The position numbers and the translations under genes were made by a program. Below are positions 1 to 13,694 of a DNA stretch of 64,000 nucleotides, piece after piece. The notes under the pieces were generated by a model. That model saw only the letters and a program-made list of their open reading frames with translations. It had not been told where the DNA came from and made no database searches. Positions within the stretch are counted from its first letter, which is position 1. The number at the start of each line of letters is the position of its first letter. The DNA comes from Dioscorea cayenensis subsp. rotundata. Its lineage: Eukaryota > Streptophyta > Magnoliopsida > Dioscoreales > Dioscoreaceae. Location: positions 2,818,054-2,882,053 of the forward strand of contig NC_052484.1 in assembly GCF_009730915.1 (NCBI RefSeq), in the 5' to 3' direction.

Positions 1-67
1 ATGCTGTACCTATGAAAATATTAGCTTTGGGGATAATTGAATAATAAAAGAAGGCAGATATATAATT

Positions 68-960
68 CATTGACTTTTGGTGTTGATTAGTTAGGAGCCA
101 TCCCCAATGATTTTTATTTTAATTTTTGATAAAATATTAAATATAATTTAAAAAATTGAAAAAAATAACATAGTGGATTTTATAATTATTGTGATTTAAC
201 ACCTATCTCATCAATATCTAACCAAAGAAAACTCTGAAAATAACTCACTTGGTCACTCTCAAATAATAACTTAGTCTTATAAATATTACTAATAATTCAT
301 TCTCAACATAAATATATATAAATTTTATAAAATAAACACTAGATTTGTTTTTTTCTATATATCATTTACAAGAATGAAGAGGTATTTACAGAGGAATGGC
401 CAGTTGGGATTAATTCTATTCAGCAGTCTAAAATACATTAGTTTGTGAAAATAATACCATTATTGGTGGTTATTAATATGATGTTGCTATAACGCAGCGA
501 TTGCTACAGTGGGCATCCATAATTTCAACAGTTATTTATAATATTGAGGTTATTCTTTGTTTTTATTTATTTATATTTATAATTATAATAAATTCCCAAA
601 TAATTTTTTAAAATATAAAAAATTAAATAAATAAATACAAAGTAAAATAATATTATAAAATTTTAAAAAATATAAAATAAACCAAGCCAACCTTATATAT
701 TGAGATTATTTTTATCATTTGAGACATTATTATTAATGGACTTTTTGGTGTTGTTTAGTTAGGAACTCAGAAGTGGTCGGTAATTCTATTATTTTATTTT
801 ATTTTATTTTAATAAAATATTCAATATAAAAATAAGATAATTATTTAATACCTACTTTATTAATATCTAAGAAAAAGTCCTAATAATAACTCCCTCTATC
901 ACTCTCAAATAATAATCAAGAATAATCTTAGTTTTTATTTGTTTATAAATTATAATTATT
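68..960. repeat. pair of diverged direct repeats
   Basis: A block starting near 68 (ttttggtgttgattagttag) recurs near 738 as ttttggtgttgtttagttag. Both continue with parallel text: an A/T-rich stretch, a 'cctac/atct..atcaatatctaa' segment, then 'cactctcaaataataa'. The two copies lie about 665 bp apart in the same orientation and are well diverged. A further piece (attgagattatttttatcatt) occurs at about 700 and 1087. I see no terminal repeats that would define a transposon. Confidence 0.5.
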
Positions 961-3266
961 GTAAATTCTCAAATTTACTTTTTCTTTTTCTCAAAAAACA
1001 TAAAATTAAAATTTTTAAAAATTTTTTTTTTTACCTCAACCATCCTTTAATTATTAATAATTACAAACCAATCTATCCTAAAAACATTGAGATTATTTTT
1101 ATCATTAAAGACATTACTTTTTAGCAGACTTAACGGACGGTGTTTTTTTAATGCATATGAGTAACGTGGGATGTTTTTAATTAAATATTAATATAGAAAA
1201 TATTAGATCCCAATAAACACGTAAGACAGGGGTTTAATTGCAAAAAGAACCCAATACTATTTTCCGTACTTCCGTCCTTTATCAACATAAGTACATTGAC
1301 TAATGAAACCATATAACATCACTTCAAAATTAATTATATATATATATATATATAGGTATGCCGCGTTTGGTACGTCTTTGTGTCTAGATTTCTAATTTGT
1401 TGATATCGCCTAGTATCCGTTACATCATCATCCAACAATTTTGTGTCCTCTCCCATTTACCTCCATCCCCACCCTTTGCTCTTTAATTCATTCTAGATTC
1501 CAATCCTACTTGTCTTCGGATCCGTTTGATACGTAAAATTGTAAGTGATAATACAGAACAACTTTTATTATTATTTATTTGATTTACAAATAGAGTGAGT
1601 ATAGTACAAACAACAGATTGAGTTCACCATAATTGACTAATTTTTTTTACTACTAAAACCATGAAACAAAAATCTTATCGTGATATAGGACAACTTAAAG
1701 ACCATATTGCTTGTACTTAAAATTAAAAATTACACTAAAATATTTGATAGGGATGAGGTTTCACTAGGTCGAAACGAATTTCCTTCTCTTCCTTTTCTCA
1801 ACGTGGTGATCGCCGAAGTTGACAATGCACAGTTGTCCATCAGCTACGACATACACATGCATGATTACTTTTGATCAAAAGGTTATAAGGCAACCTTTAG
1901 GTCTTTTTTGAACTCAAATTGATGTATTTAGGTTTTTGTTTCCTTTTGTATAAAGATGAGGTTTATTTTTAAAATTCTTTATTGTAGGGCATTATGATCG
2001 CATTGATTTATTTATTTATCTATTTGTTTTTTTTTTTTCTGGATTAGGATTTTAATGGGAGTTTGTTGGTTGAGGATTAAAAGCTTTTTAAATTGTGTTA
2101 TATTTGGATTTTAATGCAATATTGTGGTAAACGTTTTTATGTTGTAAAACAAAAAATTGAATAGTAAAAATGTATTGCAATAATTTTATAATTTTTTGTC
2201 CAAAATTTTTGTAAATCAAATATTAAATAGTACAAAAAAAATTTCTGCTATCCAATAATCATCAAACATAGAACAACACAAGCAGTTATACTGCACTTCA
2301 ACCATTTGTTTTGTACTGTACTGCTTAAGTTGTTCTTATAAACGAAATCAAATGCACTTTTTCCCATTGTCTTTTTTTTTACTTTTTATTATCTGTGGAC
2401 ATTTATAGATGATGTTTTTTCTATTTAATGTTTCTAATCAAAAGCCAACTTCTTAAGAAATATATATAAATGAAGATACCATATATCATTACTTCAAAAT
2501 TATATATTTATATATATATTGGATGGTCATTTGGGATGTATTTTGATTTCTAATATATGAACATCACCCATTATTCATTAGATCATTATCTAACGATTCT
2601 ATATTCTCTCCTAATATTTCTAATAAAAAAAAGTCAACTTGAGGAACATATATAAATGAAGAGTACGAAGTAGTTGGGCAAATTGTCCTTGTCCTCTCAA
2701 ATTAGGCAAACATGTTGTAATATAAAAAAAGGAAAGTAATCATAGGTCCTTGAAAGTTTACCAAGTAATTCTTAAATGATCCCTCCAATTTTCTTCATGT
2801 CAACTGTGTTAATTTAAATGAGAATAATGCCTTGCTTTAAATTTTGAAGTTCAAATTTTATTTGAAATAATCTTTTTAACCCTCAATCAATCCTATCACA
2901 CCACAAAAGACCAATGCTATTGGTGTTGTGTTATTTCAATATAAATTTACTTAACACTAGTTAGTTGTTTTGAGTTAATATAAAAAACGGTTGATGAGAT
3001 TGTTGGGATTTTTCCCTTTTAGCTGTCAAATTAACTGTCTTTATTAACAAAGGGATATAAAAGTAATTGAATGGAAAAGAAGGCATTAAAAAACATATTC
3101 AATTGTCAAAGGACATTTTAGGAAGAATGGAAAGGAACAAGGACTTGTAAGTAATTGTATCATTTATGAAAAAGTACAAATAAGATGCATGCATGCACAT
3201 AAAGACTAAACTTACACAAAAACACGACAGTAGTTCAATAAAATCGATAGAAGTCAAAACCATGGC

Positions 3267-3273
3267 TTTATAA
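3267..3273 (+). promoter_or_regulatory. possible TATA box of the MLO gene
   Basis: TTTATAA lies about 130 bp upstream of the MLO start codon and is followed by a CT-rich stretch of the kind found in plant 5' leaders. Position and composition fit, but A/T-rich plant DNA gives many such matches by chance. Confidence 0.3.
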
Positions 3274-3402
3274 GAACCCTTTCTTTGTTTCTTTCTCTTC
3301 TTCTTATGAGTACTTGGAACTCTTTCTCTCTTTTTCTTTTGTATCTTTTTATATTGATATCTTTTGAAACAATTAGATAAAAAAGAGAGAAGAGATTAAT
3401 TA

Positions 3403-3552
3403 ATGGCAGGAGGAGGAGGAGAAGGATCAAGATCACTTGAGGAAACATCAACTTGGGCAGTAGCACTTGTTTGTTTTGTTCTTCTTGTAATCTCTATTAT
3501 CATTGAGCACTCTCTTCATCTTCTTGCAAAGGTATTGTTGTTGTTGTTGTTA

Positions 3553-3595
<43 letters not shown>

Positions 3596-6500
3596 GTCTC
3601 TTCGCACCACCACTTACTCAGCCTTTTGATTCAGATTTATGATTACTTATTTTGTGACTTAAACTGTCACTTAGTGGAACCTTTAGAGCTACGTTTATAT
3701 ATATATATATATTAGAGAAAGAATTGCGAGGCGGGATTTAATTTATCTTCGATTATTAACATATCTTTAATTGTAGGAATTGGACTTGTTATATGTAATT
3801 TAAATAGAAGTGGTTTAACAAGAATAGTGTAAACTCTTTATTTTTTTTCTCTTTGTAAATATAATTTTTAGATTTATTAATTTCTTTTTATTAAAATTAT
3901 CATCGAAATTTGCTTATTTTTACGTGTTGGAAATTGTGGGAATTTAGAGAGTTTGAGTCTTCTTTATAACAAAATTTCAAGGGTAGAATTCCATTTAATT
4001 GTGTTGGAAATTGTTTTTTGATTAGAGAAAAAAAAGGAGCAAAAAATGGTCACGTATTATATTTAATTATCATTTTTTTTCCTTGAGTAGAATTCAACAA
4101 ATTGGAATAATGAAAATTAAGAATATTTATTTTTTTTCAGTTGAAATTGTTTGTTGATTAAAGTGAAAAAAAGGAGCAAAAAATGGTCATGTATTATATA
4201 TAGTTAATTATGATATTTTTTTTTCCTTGAGAAGAATTTAACAAGTTTAGTTTTTCCTTTTTTCTGTGTGATTATATGTTTTATTTTTTATTTTTTGTAT
4301 TTTTAATTTATTAAACAATTCAACATTGTATTTTGAAGTTATTGACAAAGCATCACAAAAGAGCACTTGTGGAAGCATTGGAGAAGGTTAAGTCAGGTGA
4401 GTTTATTCAATTCCTTCATTTATCTAGTTTAAATTATTTGTTTGGTTAATTAAACAAAGATAAACTATATCCTCACAAATAATTAATAAATTACAATTGA
4501 ACTCCCCTGTTTAAATGCAACATTTAATTGCTATATTTGACCATATATGTTTAGTTTAGTATTTATATTTTCAAAACATTTATGACAATCTTTAGGTGTG
4601 GATGAAATTATCTATTATCGTACTTCTCATTGAGTTAGAACATATATTGAAATGCTATTCTAATAGAGGACCCATCATCTAGGTACGTCCTTAGATTTCA
4701 AATTCTAGTGACGTCCATGGGATAGTCGTCGGATAAACTGTCGGGGCTCTTATCTTATAAAACGGTAGAAACCGACTTTTCGCTAAGGTTTAATAGTGAT
4801 CGCGAAAGGTAAAAGGTGCGTGCAGTGTTTATATAAAGCAATCTACCATGGGATGATGATCCAACGGCTTGATTTAGAATCTCTGCGAAATCTATAGATT
4901 TCACTTTGAAGATGATCTTTTTCCATTCTAATATATATATATATATATGGCAAAACATTCTCTATGGATGAAGTCCATAGATAAGAAATTTATGGACATT
5001 CAATTATCAGATCCAACGGCCGACATTGATGAACAATAATATTATATGTTGTACTGTTCTAACCAGTAATATAATTATCGTGACTTGTTATCGTGCTATA
5101 TCGCTTATCGATGTTGAGCGTTGGATCGAGATCCACGCACGATCAATGAGTGTCATGTATTTCTTATCTTTATCACGGCATGGATGAGATCGGTCCTATA
5201 TATATATATGATTGTAGTTGCTCATTTGGTAGGTAGATATGGCATTTTCTATTTGATAATATGGCAAATTTACTGATTCCGATTACTTATATTAAAAAAA
5301 AAATCATAAAAATAATTACAGTATAATATATCAAAAAAGACATGTATTTCAATATTATGCTAATGAAAATTTTCATCTAAATATACAGATTGTATTTGAT
5401 ATTTTTAAAATACAAAGATTAAAATAAACAGTATGGAAAAAAAATGCAAGGATTATTTATATTTTTGTTATTTTAACATATATTGAGCTATATATACTAA
5501 GTTTTCTTTTTGTTGTTTTGTTGTGTGGAATAAAAATAGAATTAATGTTGATGGGATTCATATCATTGTTACTCACTGTGGGACAAGGACCAATTTCAAA
5601 GATATGTGTTCCAAAGAGTGTTGGGAATTCATGGCACCCATGCAACAAAGAAGAAGAAAATAACATCACTGATTTTGATGAAGATGCCCTCTCTGATAAG
5701 TGTGCATCCAAGGTAAAACACACTATAAACATTCAATATAATTTTAACCCTAGTTTCTTTCTTTAATTATGGCAAAGGTAAATTGATTTCTCCTTATAAT
5801 AATTTGGTTAACATCTATATGACCAACTAAACCAACTCAATTCGTCTAAATTTATTGATTTGTTTTTATGGTAAATTGGTTAAAATTTTGTTAATACTGT
5901 TATGACTAATCAAACTAATTTAATTCACATAATTTTATCAGTTGACTCTAGTGAGCTTGTTGAATTATAGAAAACGTGAAAGGTTGATTGTATTAATGTC
6001 AATTTGGTTTAAAGTGATTTGCCATATATTTAATTTAGTCAATTTGATTTTATCTTTATTTTACACTTAATTACATTTTTTTAGTCAATTTGGTTTAGTC
6101 AATTTTTTTTAATGTTATTCATAGAATCATTATCAGTAAATATTCTTGTTTTATACCATAAAATATAGGCTATATTAACCAAATTAATTGAAATTTTCTT
6201 TTGCCTTTTGTTGACTATGAAAATTTTATAAGCAAATAAACCAATTTAACTGAATGCACATCTTTCACGGCAAGGGTATATTAGGAAAAAAAAATTCCTT
6301 TTGTTTTGGGAGTATATATATATACATATATATATGTGGATGAAAACTGAAATAAAAAAAGTTTTGCAAGATATAAACATAGAAAAAAATAATTGATTAT
6401 TATTCACACAGATAATAATTTTCTCTATATTTTTGTTTCAGAGTCTTTTGATTCATTGAAAAGTAAATCAAATCAATCAATCGATTCTATCCTTCCACTG

Positions 6501-9343
6501 TTTTGGAGAAGCTTGTCAAGGCTTGCAATCTTCCTCACAACTCACATTATTTATTTATTTATTTAAATTGTCACCAAAATAAACAAATAAATAAATAAAT
6601 AATAATAATAAACACACCATTCTTAACCTAAATATAATCTTTGTATCTCCAAAAAATTCAATATATATTAAAAGTTATTCATTATCAACCATGTTGTACA
6701 GTTAATATACCGATTAAAATTGATATATTTTTTTAATTTCGTACATATGTACTATTTTTTGTAGTTGACATGATATTTTCTGCCATGTCATTTTCCGCAT
6801 GAGTATTTTTTTTTTTTCAAATTTCGTATGATTTTTTAATGACATGTCGACATGTCATGGAACTGCAATTAATTTATCAAAAATAATTTCACTTAACCAC
6901 AAAAAACTGTATTGAATATTTTGAAAATACAAACACCAAAATGACACATATGAGGTAATTAAACTTAGAAAGAAAAATAATAATAATAATAACTGGTTTT
7001 AATTTAATCAAAATGTTCAATTCCATATCATTCAATGAAATTGTTTTGGTTTCTTATTTGCAGAACCAAGTTCCTCTGATTTCCTCTGAAGGCATTCATC
7101 AACTTCATATATTCATATTTGTCCTGGCAGTAACTCATGTTCTTTACAGCATAACCACAATGGCATTGGGTGGATTGAAGGTAATCACAACTCCAAATTT
7201 ATCTTCAAAAACACATGAATGAATAAAGTTTACTCATCAAACAGACAAAAAAATATGATGCAGATGAGACGATGGAAAAATTGGGAAGAAGAGACGACGA
7301 CAGCAGAATATCGATTTGCACATGGTAATTGAGTCGATCAATATATATATATATATGTATGTATGTATGCATTGCATGTTTCACTTATCGATGATCGATT
7401 GTTTTGTAGATCCGGATAGGTTCAGGCTTGCAAGAGATACTTCATTCGGCCGTCGACACTTGAGTTACTGGAGCACATCTCCGGTTCTTATCTGGATTGT
7501 AAGAGCTGTCATTTATCTATTTCTTCTTAGAATTGTTTGATATCCACTGAGTTGTTAATGAAGTGTGTGATATGAAATTGCAGGCATGTTTCTTCAGACA
7601 ATTTTTGAGATCGATTTCAAAGGTTGATTATTTCACGCTAAGACATGGATTTATCATGGTATGTCTCCTCGACTTAACCAATATGAGACTATTAGTTACT
7701 CTAATATGCTTTTTTGATGCGTGTTGTAGTTTGTTTTAGTTTGCGAACGAATCAATTAATCAAGCTTTTGCGATTGCAGGCACATTTGGCTCCACATAGC
7801 ACAACCAAGTTCAATTTTCAAAACTACATAAAGAGATCACTCGAAAATGATTTCAAGGCAGTCGTCGGGGTGAGGTAAGAATAATTGCAGATAAATTTTA
7901 CGACAGAAAAATTGCAACCAGTGTTCTTCAGCTAACTTTTCATATGCAAATCTGCAGCCCGATAATATGGTTCTCTGCCGTCGTATTCTTGCTATTTAAC
8001 ACTCATGGTACGCGACTATTTTACTTCATCTTTTCTAGTTTTTATATCATGTAAAACAAATCTTATGAGTTATGTTGTTACTCTATCGATAACAGGTTGG
8101 AATTCGTACCTATGGATGCCATTCATCCCTTTGGTGGTATGTGTCGTTTATACCGATACCTACTCATTAAATTTTCCGAAAATATTAACCAGTTCAAATG
8201 CAGATCATCCTTCTGATAGGAACAAAGCTCCAAGTGATAATAACAAGAATGGCCTTGCAAATCATGGACCGCGGAGATGTTGTTAAGGGTGTTCCTGTTG
8301 TTCATCCAAAAGACGACCTCTTTTGGTTCAATCGCCCGACACTAATACTCTTCCTCATCCAATTTGTTCTTTTTCAAGTGATCTTCTTCTCCCAAACAAA
8401 CACTTACAATCACTCCAATCATGTTCACCAATGATTAAAACTCCTAAATGTTCACTTGTTTGTAATTTTTCAGAATGCATTTCAGATTGCTTTCTTGGCA
8501 TGGAGCTTGGTAAGACACTGAACCAGAAGTTTCATCTGAGGCGATACGATATATTGTACCTTAATTACTGGCTTGAAACTCTTGCAGTATGAATTCGGGT
8601 ACCCTTCTTGCTTTCACAAGAATGTCCAAGATATGATCATCAGAATCACCATGGGGTAAGCCTTGAAATCAAAATTGTACAATTATGCAAGTTATACTCT
8701 AAATTGTCCATTTGCTAATGTTTTTGATTTCGATTGTTTTCAGTATCCTCATACAAGTTTTGTGTAGCTATGTAACTCTACCGCTCTATGCATTGGTGAC
8801 ACAGGTAAGTAAAGAATCACTGAAAAAGTAATTTTACAAGAAAAAAAACTATGATATTCAAGAATGCATTTTGTGATACATAAACAGATGGGATCGAACA
8901 TGAAGCCCGCCATATTCAATGAAAAAATAGCAGGTGCTTTAAGGAAATGGCACCATACAGCGAAGAAACGATTGAAAGAAAGCAGGAAATCAGGAAGCAA
9001 CACACCTTTGTCAACAAGTAGATCGGCAACACCAGTTCATGGTTTCTCACCTGTGCACCTCTTAAGGTACTATCGGAGCGAGCTAGACAGTGCGCAAACT
9101 TCTCCGACGAAGCGTTATAATGCTGATGATGAACATTTTGATCTTGAAAGCTCACCATCAACATCAAATCAGAACACATTAGGCTCCGAAGCTCAGCATC
9201 TGAGGCTCACGCTGCAGCAAATAATTGAAAGAGCTGAATCGGTTGATACTACAACACATTGGCAATCAACTGATGACATTCATATCGAAATGAGAAGTAA
9301 TGAGATTCGAGACTTCTCCTTTGAGAAAAGATTGGAACAATGA
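3403..9343 (+). CDS. MLO: MLO-family seven-transmembrane protein, clade V (powdery mildew susceptibility) type
   Basis: A complete MLO gene of 15 exons: 3403-3531, 4339-4396, 5540-5712, 7064-7180, 7264-7324, 7410-7498, 7584-7658, 7780-7874, 7958-8007, 8096-8136, 8204-8377, 8474-8509, 8588-8655, 8744-8804 and 8888-9343. All introns are GT-AG. The sum is 1683 nt, or 560 aa, usual for the family. MLO proteins are plasma-membrane, calmodulin-binding proteins with seven membrane spans, now linked to calcium transport. Visible marks: the N-terminal [10 protein letters not shown] before the first membrane span; four conserved extracellular Cys (C85, C97, C117, C374); the [14 protein letters not shown] span; a calmodulin-binding helix at about 423-443 around W430; and DFSF at 551-554 near the C-terminus. 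The [DE]-F-[ST]-F motif is known from dicot clade V members (AtMLO2/6/12 type), whose loss gives mildew resistance. No stop or frameshift is seen. Introns 2 (1143 bp) and 3 (1351 bp) are long and repeat-rich. Clade assignment is by motif, not by tree. Confidence 0.97.
3550..3594. repeat. (ATT)n microsatellite in MLO intron 1
   Basis: A run of about 14 TTA/ATT units begins 20 bp after the exon 1 splice donor. It produces spurious poly-Ile and poly-Tyr frames. Confidence 0.9.
4668..5200. mobile_element. possible MITE-like insertion in MLO intron 2
   Basis: This part of the intron is less A/T-rich than its surroundings. It contains 'gatccaacgg' twice in direct orientation (about 4858 and 5010) and once inverted as 'gttggatc' (about 5119). 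The outer parts carry 'aggacccat' and, inverted, 'atcggtcct'. The ends and target duplication are not clear, so the boundaries are guesses. Confidence 0.3.
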
Positions 9344-11245
9344 TCAATCAATACAAAGCTTCATGAATGCAATTTGACTAAAAAGCCAAATAAATTGTAT
9401 ATCCTATGCTTATAGTAAAGAAGTCCATGAATTCCAAAAAGAATTTCTCGAGTGCTAGAAAATCTAAATCAATCAGTATGTTGAAAATTTTGAAGAACAT
9501 TCTGCTACCAAAGCTTACAGCAGGCATTTAACCTTTCAATGATCCATATAGAACTCAATGCAATGAAAGGTTAATCAGGATAACTATTAAATAAACTTCG
9601 GAAATTAATAAGAATTCTGTTTTCGGGTCGAGATCAGAGTGCCAAACTTACTGCAATAGAGAACTGATATTCTTGCAGATTTTTAGCATGTTGCATTTTA
9701 TAACTATCATTGTTTGCACTTTCTGAAGTTTTTGAATATAATAGAAAGCTAAAGGATGACTAGGAACCAAGATAAGCAAGGTATAAATAAGGATGGATGA
9801 TCATCTGTTAAGAACCCCAGCACAGGATCTAGTCAAGATTCAAGAAACTAGAAAACTTGCTTCCTTTTCGATTACTGTGTTCCTTACTACTCCTAGAGAA
9901 CCTATGTTGGCAGCTAAAGGTTCCACTTAATTCTCTTATTAAGAACATCCCCTTAAATAGGCTTGAAAAATAACAAACATCCATAACTAGGATCCTAATT
10001 GGGTAAAAATCTAAAACAAAATCATAACATAAATAGGAGACATAATATTATGAAAATATAGAATTAGTTTCTTTGAGATAGAGCTTGCCCTCAAGCTTCA
10101 ACTTTAGATAAATGTCTTGAAGGATTGCAAAATCTATAATCTTTTATGAATTTCTATTTAGGGCTTCACCTCTGGTGATCAGTCTCCGTCCTGTCTTGTG
10201 CTTCTATTTGTTGTTTGTCGTCCTATTTCCCGTTTTGGCAATGAATTAGTAGTTTATCTATTTTTTTTTTTTTTTTAAAAAAAAAGTATGAAGTCCCTAA
10301 GAAACTTGGCCGACTTTGGCTTGGGCTAGTCTACTATGTCCTTAATCTTGCTTGCATTTATCACCACCCATGCACCATGAATAATGTAGCCTATTTTAAG
10401 CTACTTAGCCTCTGGAAATGTACACGTAGACTTATTATTTGAAGCAATGTACAATTGATAATTATTTGAAGCAAACAAAGACTTAAACTTTACAATTTAT
10501 TTATTGACCATCAAAGATAAATATTTTTTTCACAAACAAGACTCAAAAATATAAACAAAATTAAAAAAAAATAATAAACAGACCGTTTGCGGGCCATGCC
10601 GTGCCAACCTGAGCCAGGCCGCTTGCCGGCACAGCCTGCCGGTTATAAACCCGTGGATTAGTAATGTAGCACAGTGCTCTGGCCTGGCATAACCCGATTG
10701 ACACCTCTAAACACCATGCATCAATAGAGAGTTGCAAACACAAGCAGAGCTCAACATGGCAGAAGCATAATGAAAATAGAAACATATGGATTTTTTATGG
10801 ACTAGGTTATCATTACAAAGGCAAAAACCCTAGTTTTACATAATAGAGACATATATAGTAATAATCTAAAATTTCTAGAGAATAAATATATTGCACTAAA
10901 ACTATCAGAAGCTAATTTCATATTTCACCCAAGAAAACTAATGACTAGCACAATAAATGAGATGCTTCAACAACATGAGACACTAAATTTTTATAGCAAC
11001 TCAAATTCATGCCCTAGATAAGTTACAACCTTCCCAAACTTGAGGCATACAAAGTATAATCTAAACTAGTCAAACAAATACATAAACTGCACAGAGACTA
11101 TTGGAAACCAATTTCCTGTTTGACTGAAGAAGGTATTTACTTCCAACAAAAAAAAAAGCTTCACCAACATAATAAATTATAAATCTGAGTAACATCAGAC
11201 AATGATTTCAATCAATAACATTTCACATTACTGTAAATCATTTAC
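9344..11245. other. MLO 3' flank with degenerate SDR-unit and hAT-like debris
   Basis: The first 100 bp should include the MLO 3' UTR. Around 9515-9600 the text resembles the flank that lies downstream of the SDR copies (compare 'aatgatccatatagaact' here with 30977 onward), so traces of the SDR array reach this far left. A GC-rich patch at 10575-10720 ends with 'cccgattgacacctcta'. In reverse this is the terminal text typical of plant hAT-type elements; its other end is not visible. Sequence at 11120-11245 resembles SDR intron 2. No gene is supported. Confidence 0.5.
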
Positions 11246-11471
11246 CATGATATCAAGCTTCCCAAACCAAGCTTTCATATCCAATTGGCGAAAAACCACA
11301 CCGTTGAATTGAAACTCTTTGAGCTTCTCAACAGCTTCAGTGCCCCTCTTCTCATCCTAGCAGTTAACAACAACATGACTCAAATAAGACAAGATAAACA
11401 GAACATTAAATTAAAATGATTGAGAATTGTTAGTAGTTAGTACCCCTTTGAGGTTGCAGTTTCCTCCACAT
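11246..11471 (-). pseudogene. SDR copy 0: relic of exons 1 and 2
   Basis: Read on the minus strand, 11246-11376 matches the second half of SDR exon 2 ([16 protein letters not shown], then an eroded FGKLDI end). One base is lost after the TAR codons, which shifts the frame. The stretch coding [14 protein letters not shown] is deleted, and so is the whole first half of the exon including the cofactor motif. Eroded exon 1 follows at about 11444-11471. Exons 3-5 are absent. This is a dead, old copy at the left edge of the array. Confidence 0.75.
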
Positions 11472-11889
11472 ATGTGATTCTGGTGAATGCACTTCTCTAA
11501 AACATTGGTGTGCTTGAACAGAATTTAGTCTTTTTTGTGACTGAATTCTATGCAGAGACAAGTAGTCAACAATAAATACTGATCCATAGACTAAATCAAG
11601 AGCAAGAAAAAATCTTGGGAATTTTTAAACTCAACTTGAAAAATAATATTGAGACTATGGATAAAAATGTACTGAAAGTCCCTGCATTAAGTTTTTTTTC
11701 TCCATCTATGAATTTTCAAACTTTGATATCTTTTGCAAGGTACTGGAAAGTCAAAACTTCACAAGTTCATATGAAAGCCAAACATATATCCCAAAAATAT
11801 TTTTCTCCTTCTGCTTACATGATTATTATACATTTCAACCTTGGAAAATAACAGATATGGTCATCAATCTTTGTTCACTTCCAAGATTT

Positions 11890-12376
11890 TGTTGGGAATT
11901 CGGATTCCCACTGAAGATCGAGAGAGAAAAATAAAGTAGAAAACAATCACAAGAAAGACAAGATTTACGTGGTTCGGCAAGATTGCCTACGTCCACGGCC
12001 GCACTAGGGTTTTATTTCAATATCTGAAGCACACATACATCTTACAAGAGACTGCCTATATAGAAGAAATCTGAGGTATATCTGGATTAGAGCTTTGAGG
12101 CATATCTGGATTAGAACTCTGAGGCATATCTGGAAGAGGGTAAATCATATATGGATCCTAACCCTATATGGATCCTAAACTTATCCAGATCCTAAACCTA
12201 TCTGGATACAAATCCTATCTGGGTACAATTTTACAAGATTATCAAACTATAATCCTAACCATATACAAATTACCCTTGTATCCAACTGCGGGGCATTCTC
12301 CCCGCACCTCCAACCTAAACTGATGCTCTCCCGCACTTTCTGGGGTGTCACACAATCAGGCTCCACATACCCAACA
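11890..12376 (-). repeat. 3' LTR of the Copia element
   Basis: This 487-bp LTR is bounded by TGTTGGG and CCCAACA. The adjoining purine-rich tract on the minus strand (complement of 12377-12391) is in the place of the polypurine tract for plus-strand priming. Confidence 0.93.
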
Positions 12377-12469
12377 ATCTCCCACTTGGAGACTGATCTT
12401 TTAATATAAGCGGCTCTCTTATAGCCCTCATCTCTGTAGCTTAGATGATTCTCCTAGTGCGGTGCCTCC

Positions 12470-13690
12470 TCTTCGTCAAGTAACTTGGAGGCCAACTGAG
12501 GCCATGTATAGCCTAAGTTTCTGGATGGTTACACTCTTTGTCAACATGTCTGTTGGATTCTCTGCACTAAGTATCTTCTTCAGTACTAGTGTCTCATCCT
12601 CAATTAATCACTAAAAGCCCTTCACCACAAATCTGGCCTTATACCTTTTCTTGTCATCATGAACTTCCTTGACACGGTACACCCATTTGTTCTGTGAGGC
12701 TTTTTTTTCTCTTCTGGGAGCTTAGTCAACACCCAAGTCTGATTCGTCTCTAGGGAGTTCATCTCCTCTTTCATGGCTAACTCCCACTTGACAGAATCTT
12801 CCACTTGCATAGTTTCTGTATAGTACTCTGGCTCGCCACCATTGTCTATTCTCATATTCTTTCGAGCAGAATCATCAATAAAGGTAACATAGTAGCGTGA
12901 GCCTCCAAGAGAAATTACTAGAACTGGCCCCCATACATCACTGTGCACCAACTGTAGCATTTTTGCCTTTGATACTCTTGCAGACTTTGACAAACTGACT
13001 CTTTTATGCTTCCCATAAATACAGTCTTCACAAAGACCTACATTAATCGTCTTCAAATCTGGCAGCTTTCCACTTGATGCTAACTGTTTCATCCCTTTCT
13101 CACTCATGTCCCCAACTCTTCGATGCCTAACTTTGAATCAACTGAAGAATCCGCAACTGATATTGTATCTCTGCTCTTTGAAGTCATGTATAATGTTCCC
13201 ATCTTCTTGCCCTGTACCACAATCCTTGCAGCCTTGGTTACTTTCCACGATCTTCCTCCAAACACGATAGTGTATCCGGCATTGTCAATTTGACTCATGG
13301 AAATCAAGTTTCTTTTCAGGCCTGGGACATACCTGACTTCTTGTAGCTTCCACTGTGTTCCATTGGCAGTCATTATGTGAACTTCACCCTTTCCCGCAAT
13401 CTCCAAAGGTTCATTATTAGCAAGATATACCTTTCCATATTTTCCTGCAACATAATTATGTAGCAATTCTCTACAGTGTGTTGAGTGAAACGACGCACCT
13501 GAGTCTAGACTCCACGACTCAATAGGACTGTCAACACAGCAAACAAGAGCATCCTCAACATCTTTGCTGGCTGAATTTGCAAAATCGTCATCTTCTGATT
13601 GATTCTTCTTATTCTTTTTTGGTGCCTTGCACTGACTACTGAAGTGACCCTTCTTATCGGAATTCCAGCAGACAATATCTTTGTGATCCT
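12470..13690 (-). pseudogene. pol: Copia pol remnant: protease, integrase start, RT and RNase H scraps
   Basis: After the zinc knuckle comes the aspartic protease motif LDSGAS (about 13508), then the GAG-pre-integrase region. A frameshift occurs near 13120. The integrase N-part follows (LVHSDVWGP, YYVTFIDDSA). The text then jumps directly to the reverse transcriptase start (VKWELAMKEEMNSL) and soon after to the last part of RNase H (AENPTDMLTK). Two large internal deletions removed most of integrase, RT and RNase H, including the YVDD centre. Confidence 0.85.
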
Positions 13691-13694
13691 TTTT

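Larger units (their letters stand above)
1..3402. other. AT-rich intergenic flank upstream of MLO
   Basis: No gene is supported here. Short open frames are low-complexity A/T translations. The stretch holds a pair of diverged direct repeats (listed separately), a short TA run near 1337-1354 and the presumed promoter of the MLO gene at its right end. A CT-rich stretch (3280-3335) just before the MLO start codon looks like a typical plant 5' leader. Confidence 0.6.

Noticed and set aside
3503..3715. Open frame rich in Ile/Tyr in MLO intron 1
   Set aside because: It is the translation of the ATT microsatellite and overlaps the real first exon in another frame.
10561..10785. A 74-codon minus-strand frame in a GC-rich patch
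   Set aside because: The patch looks like the end of a hAT-like element and the frame has no domain.
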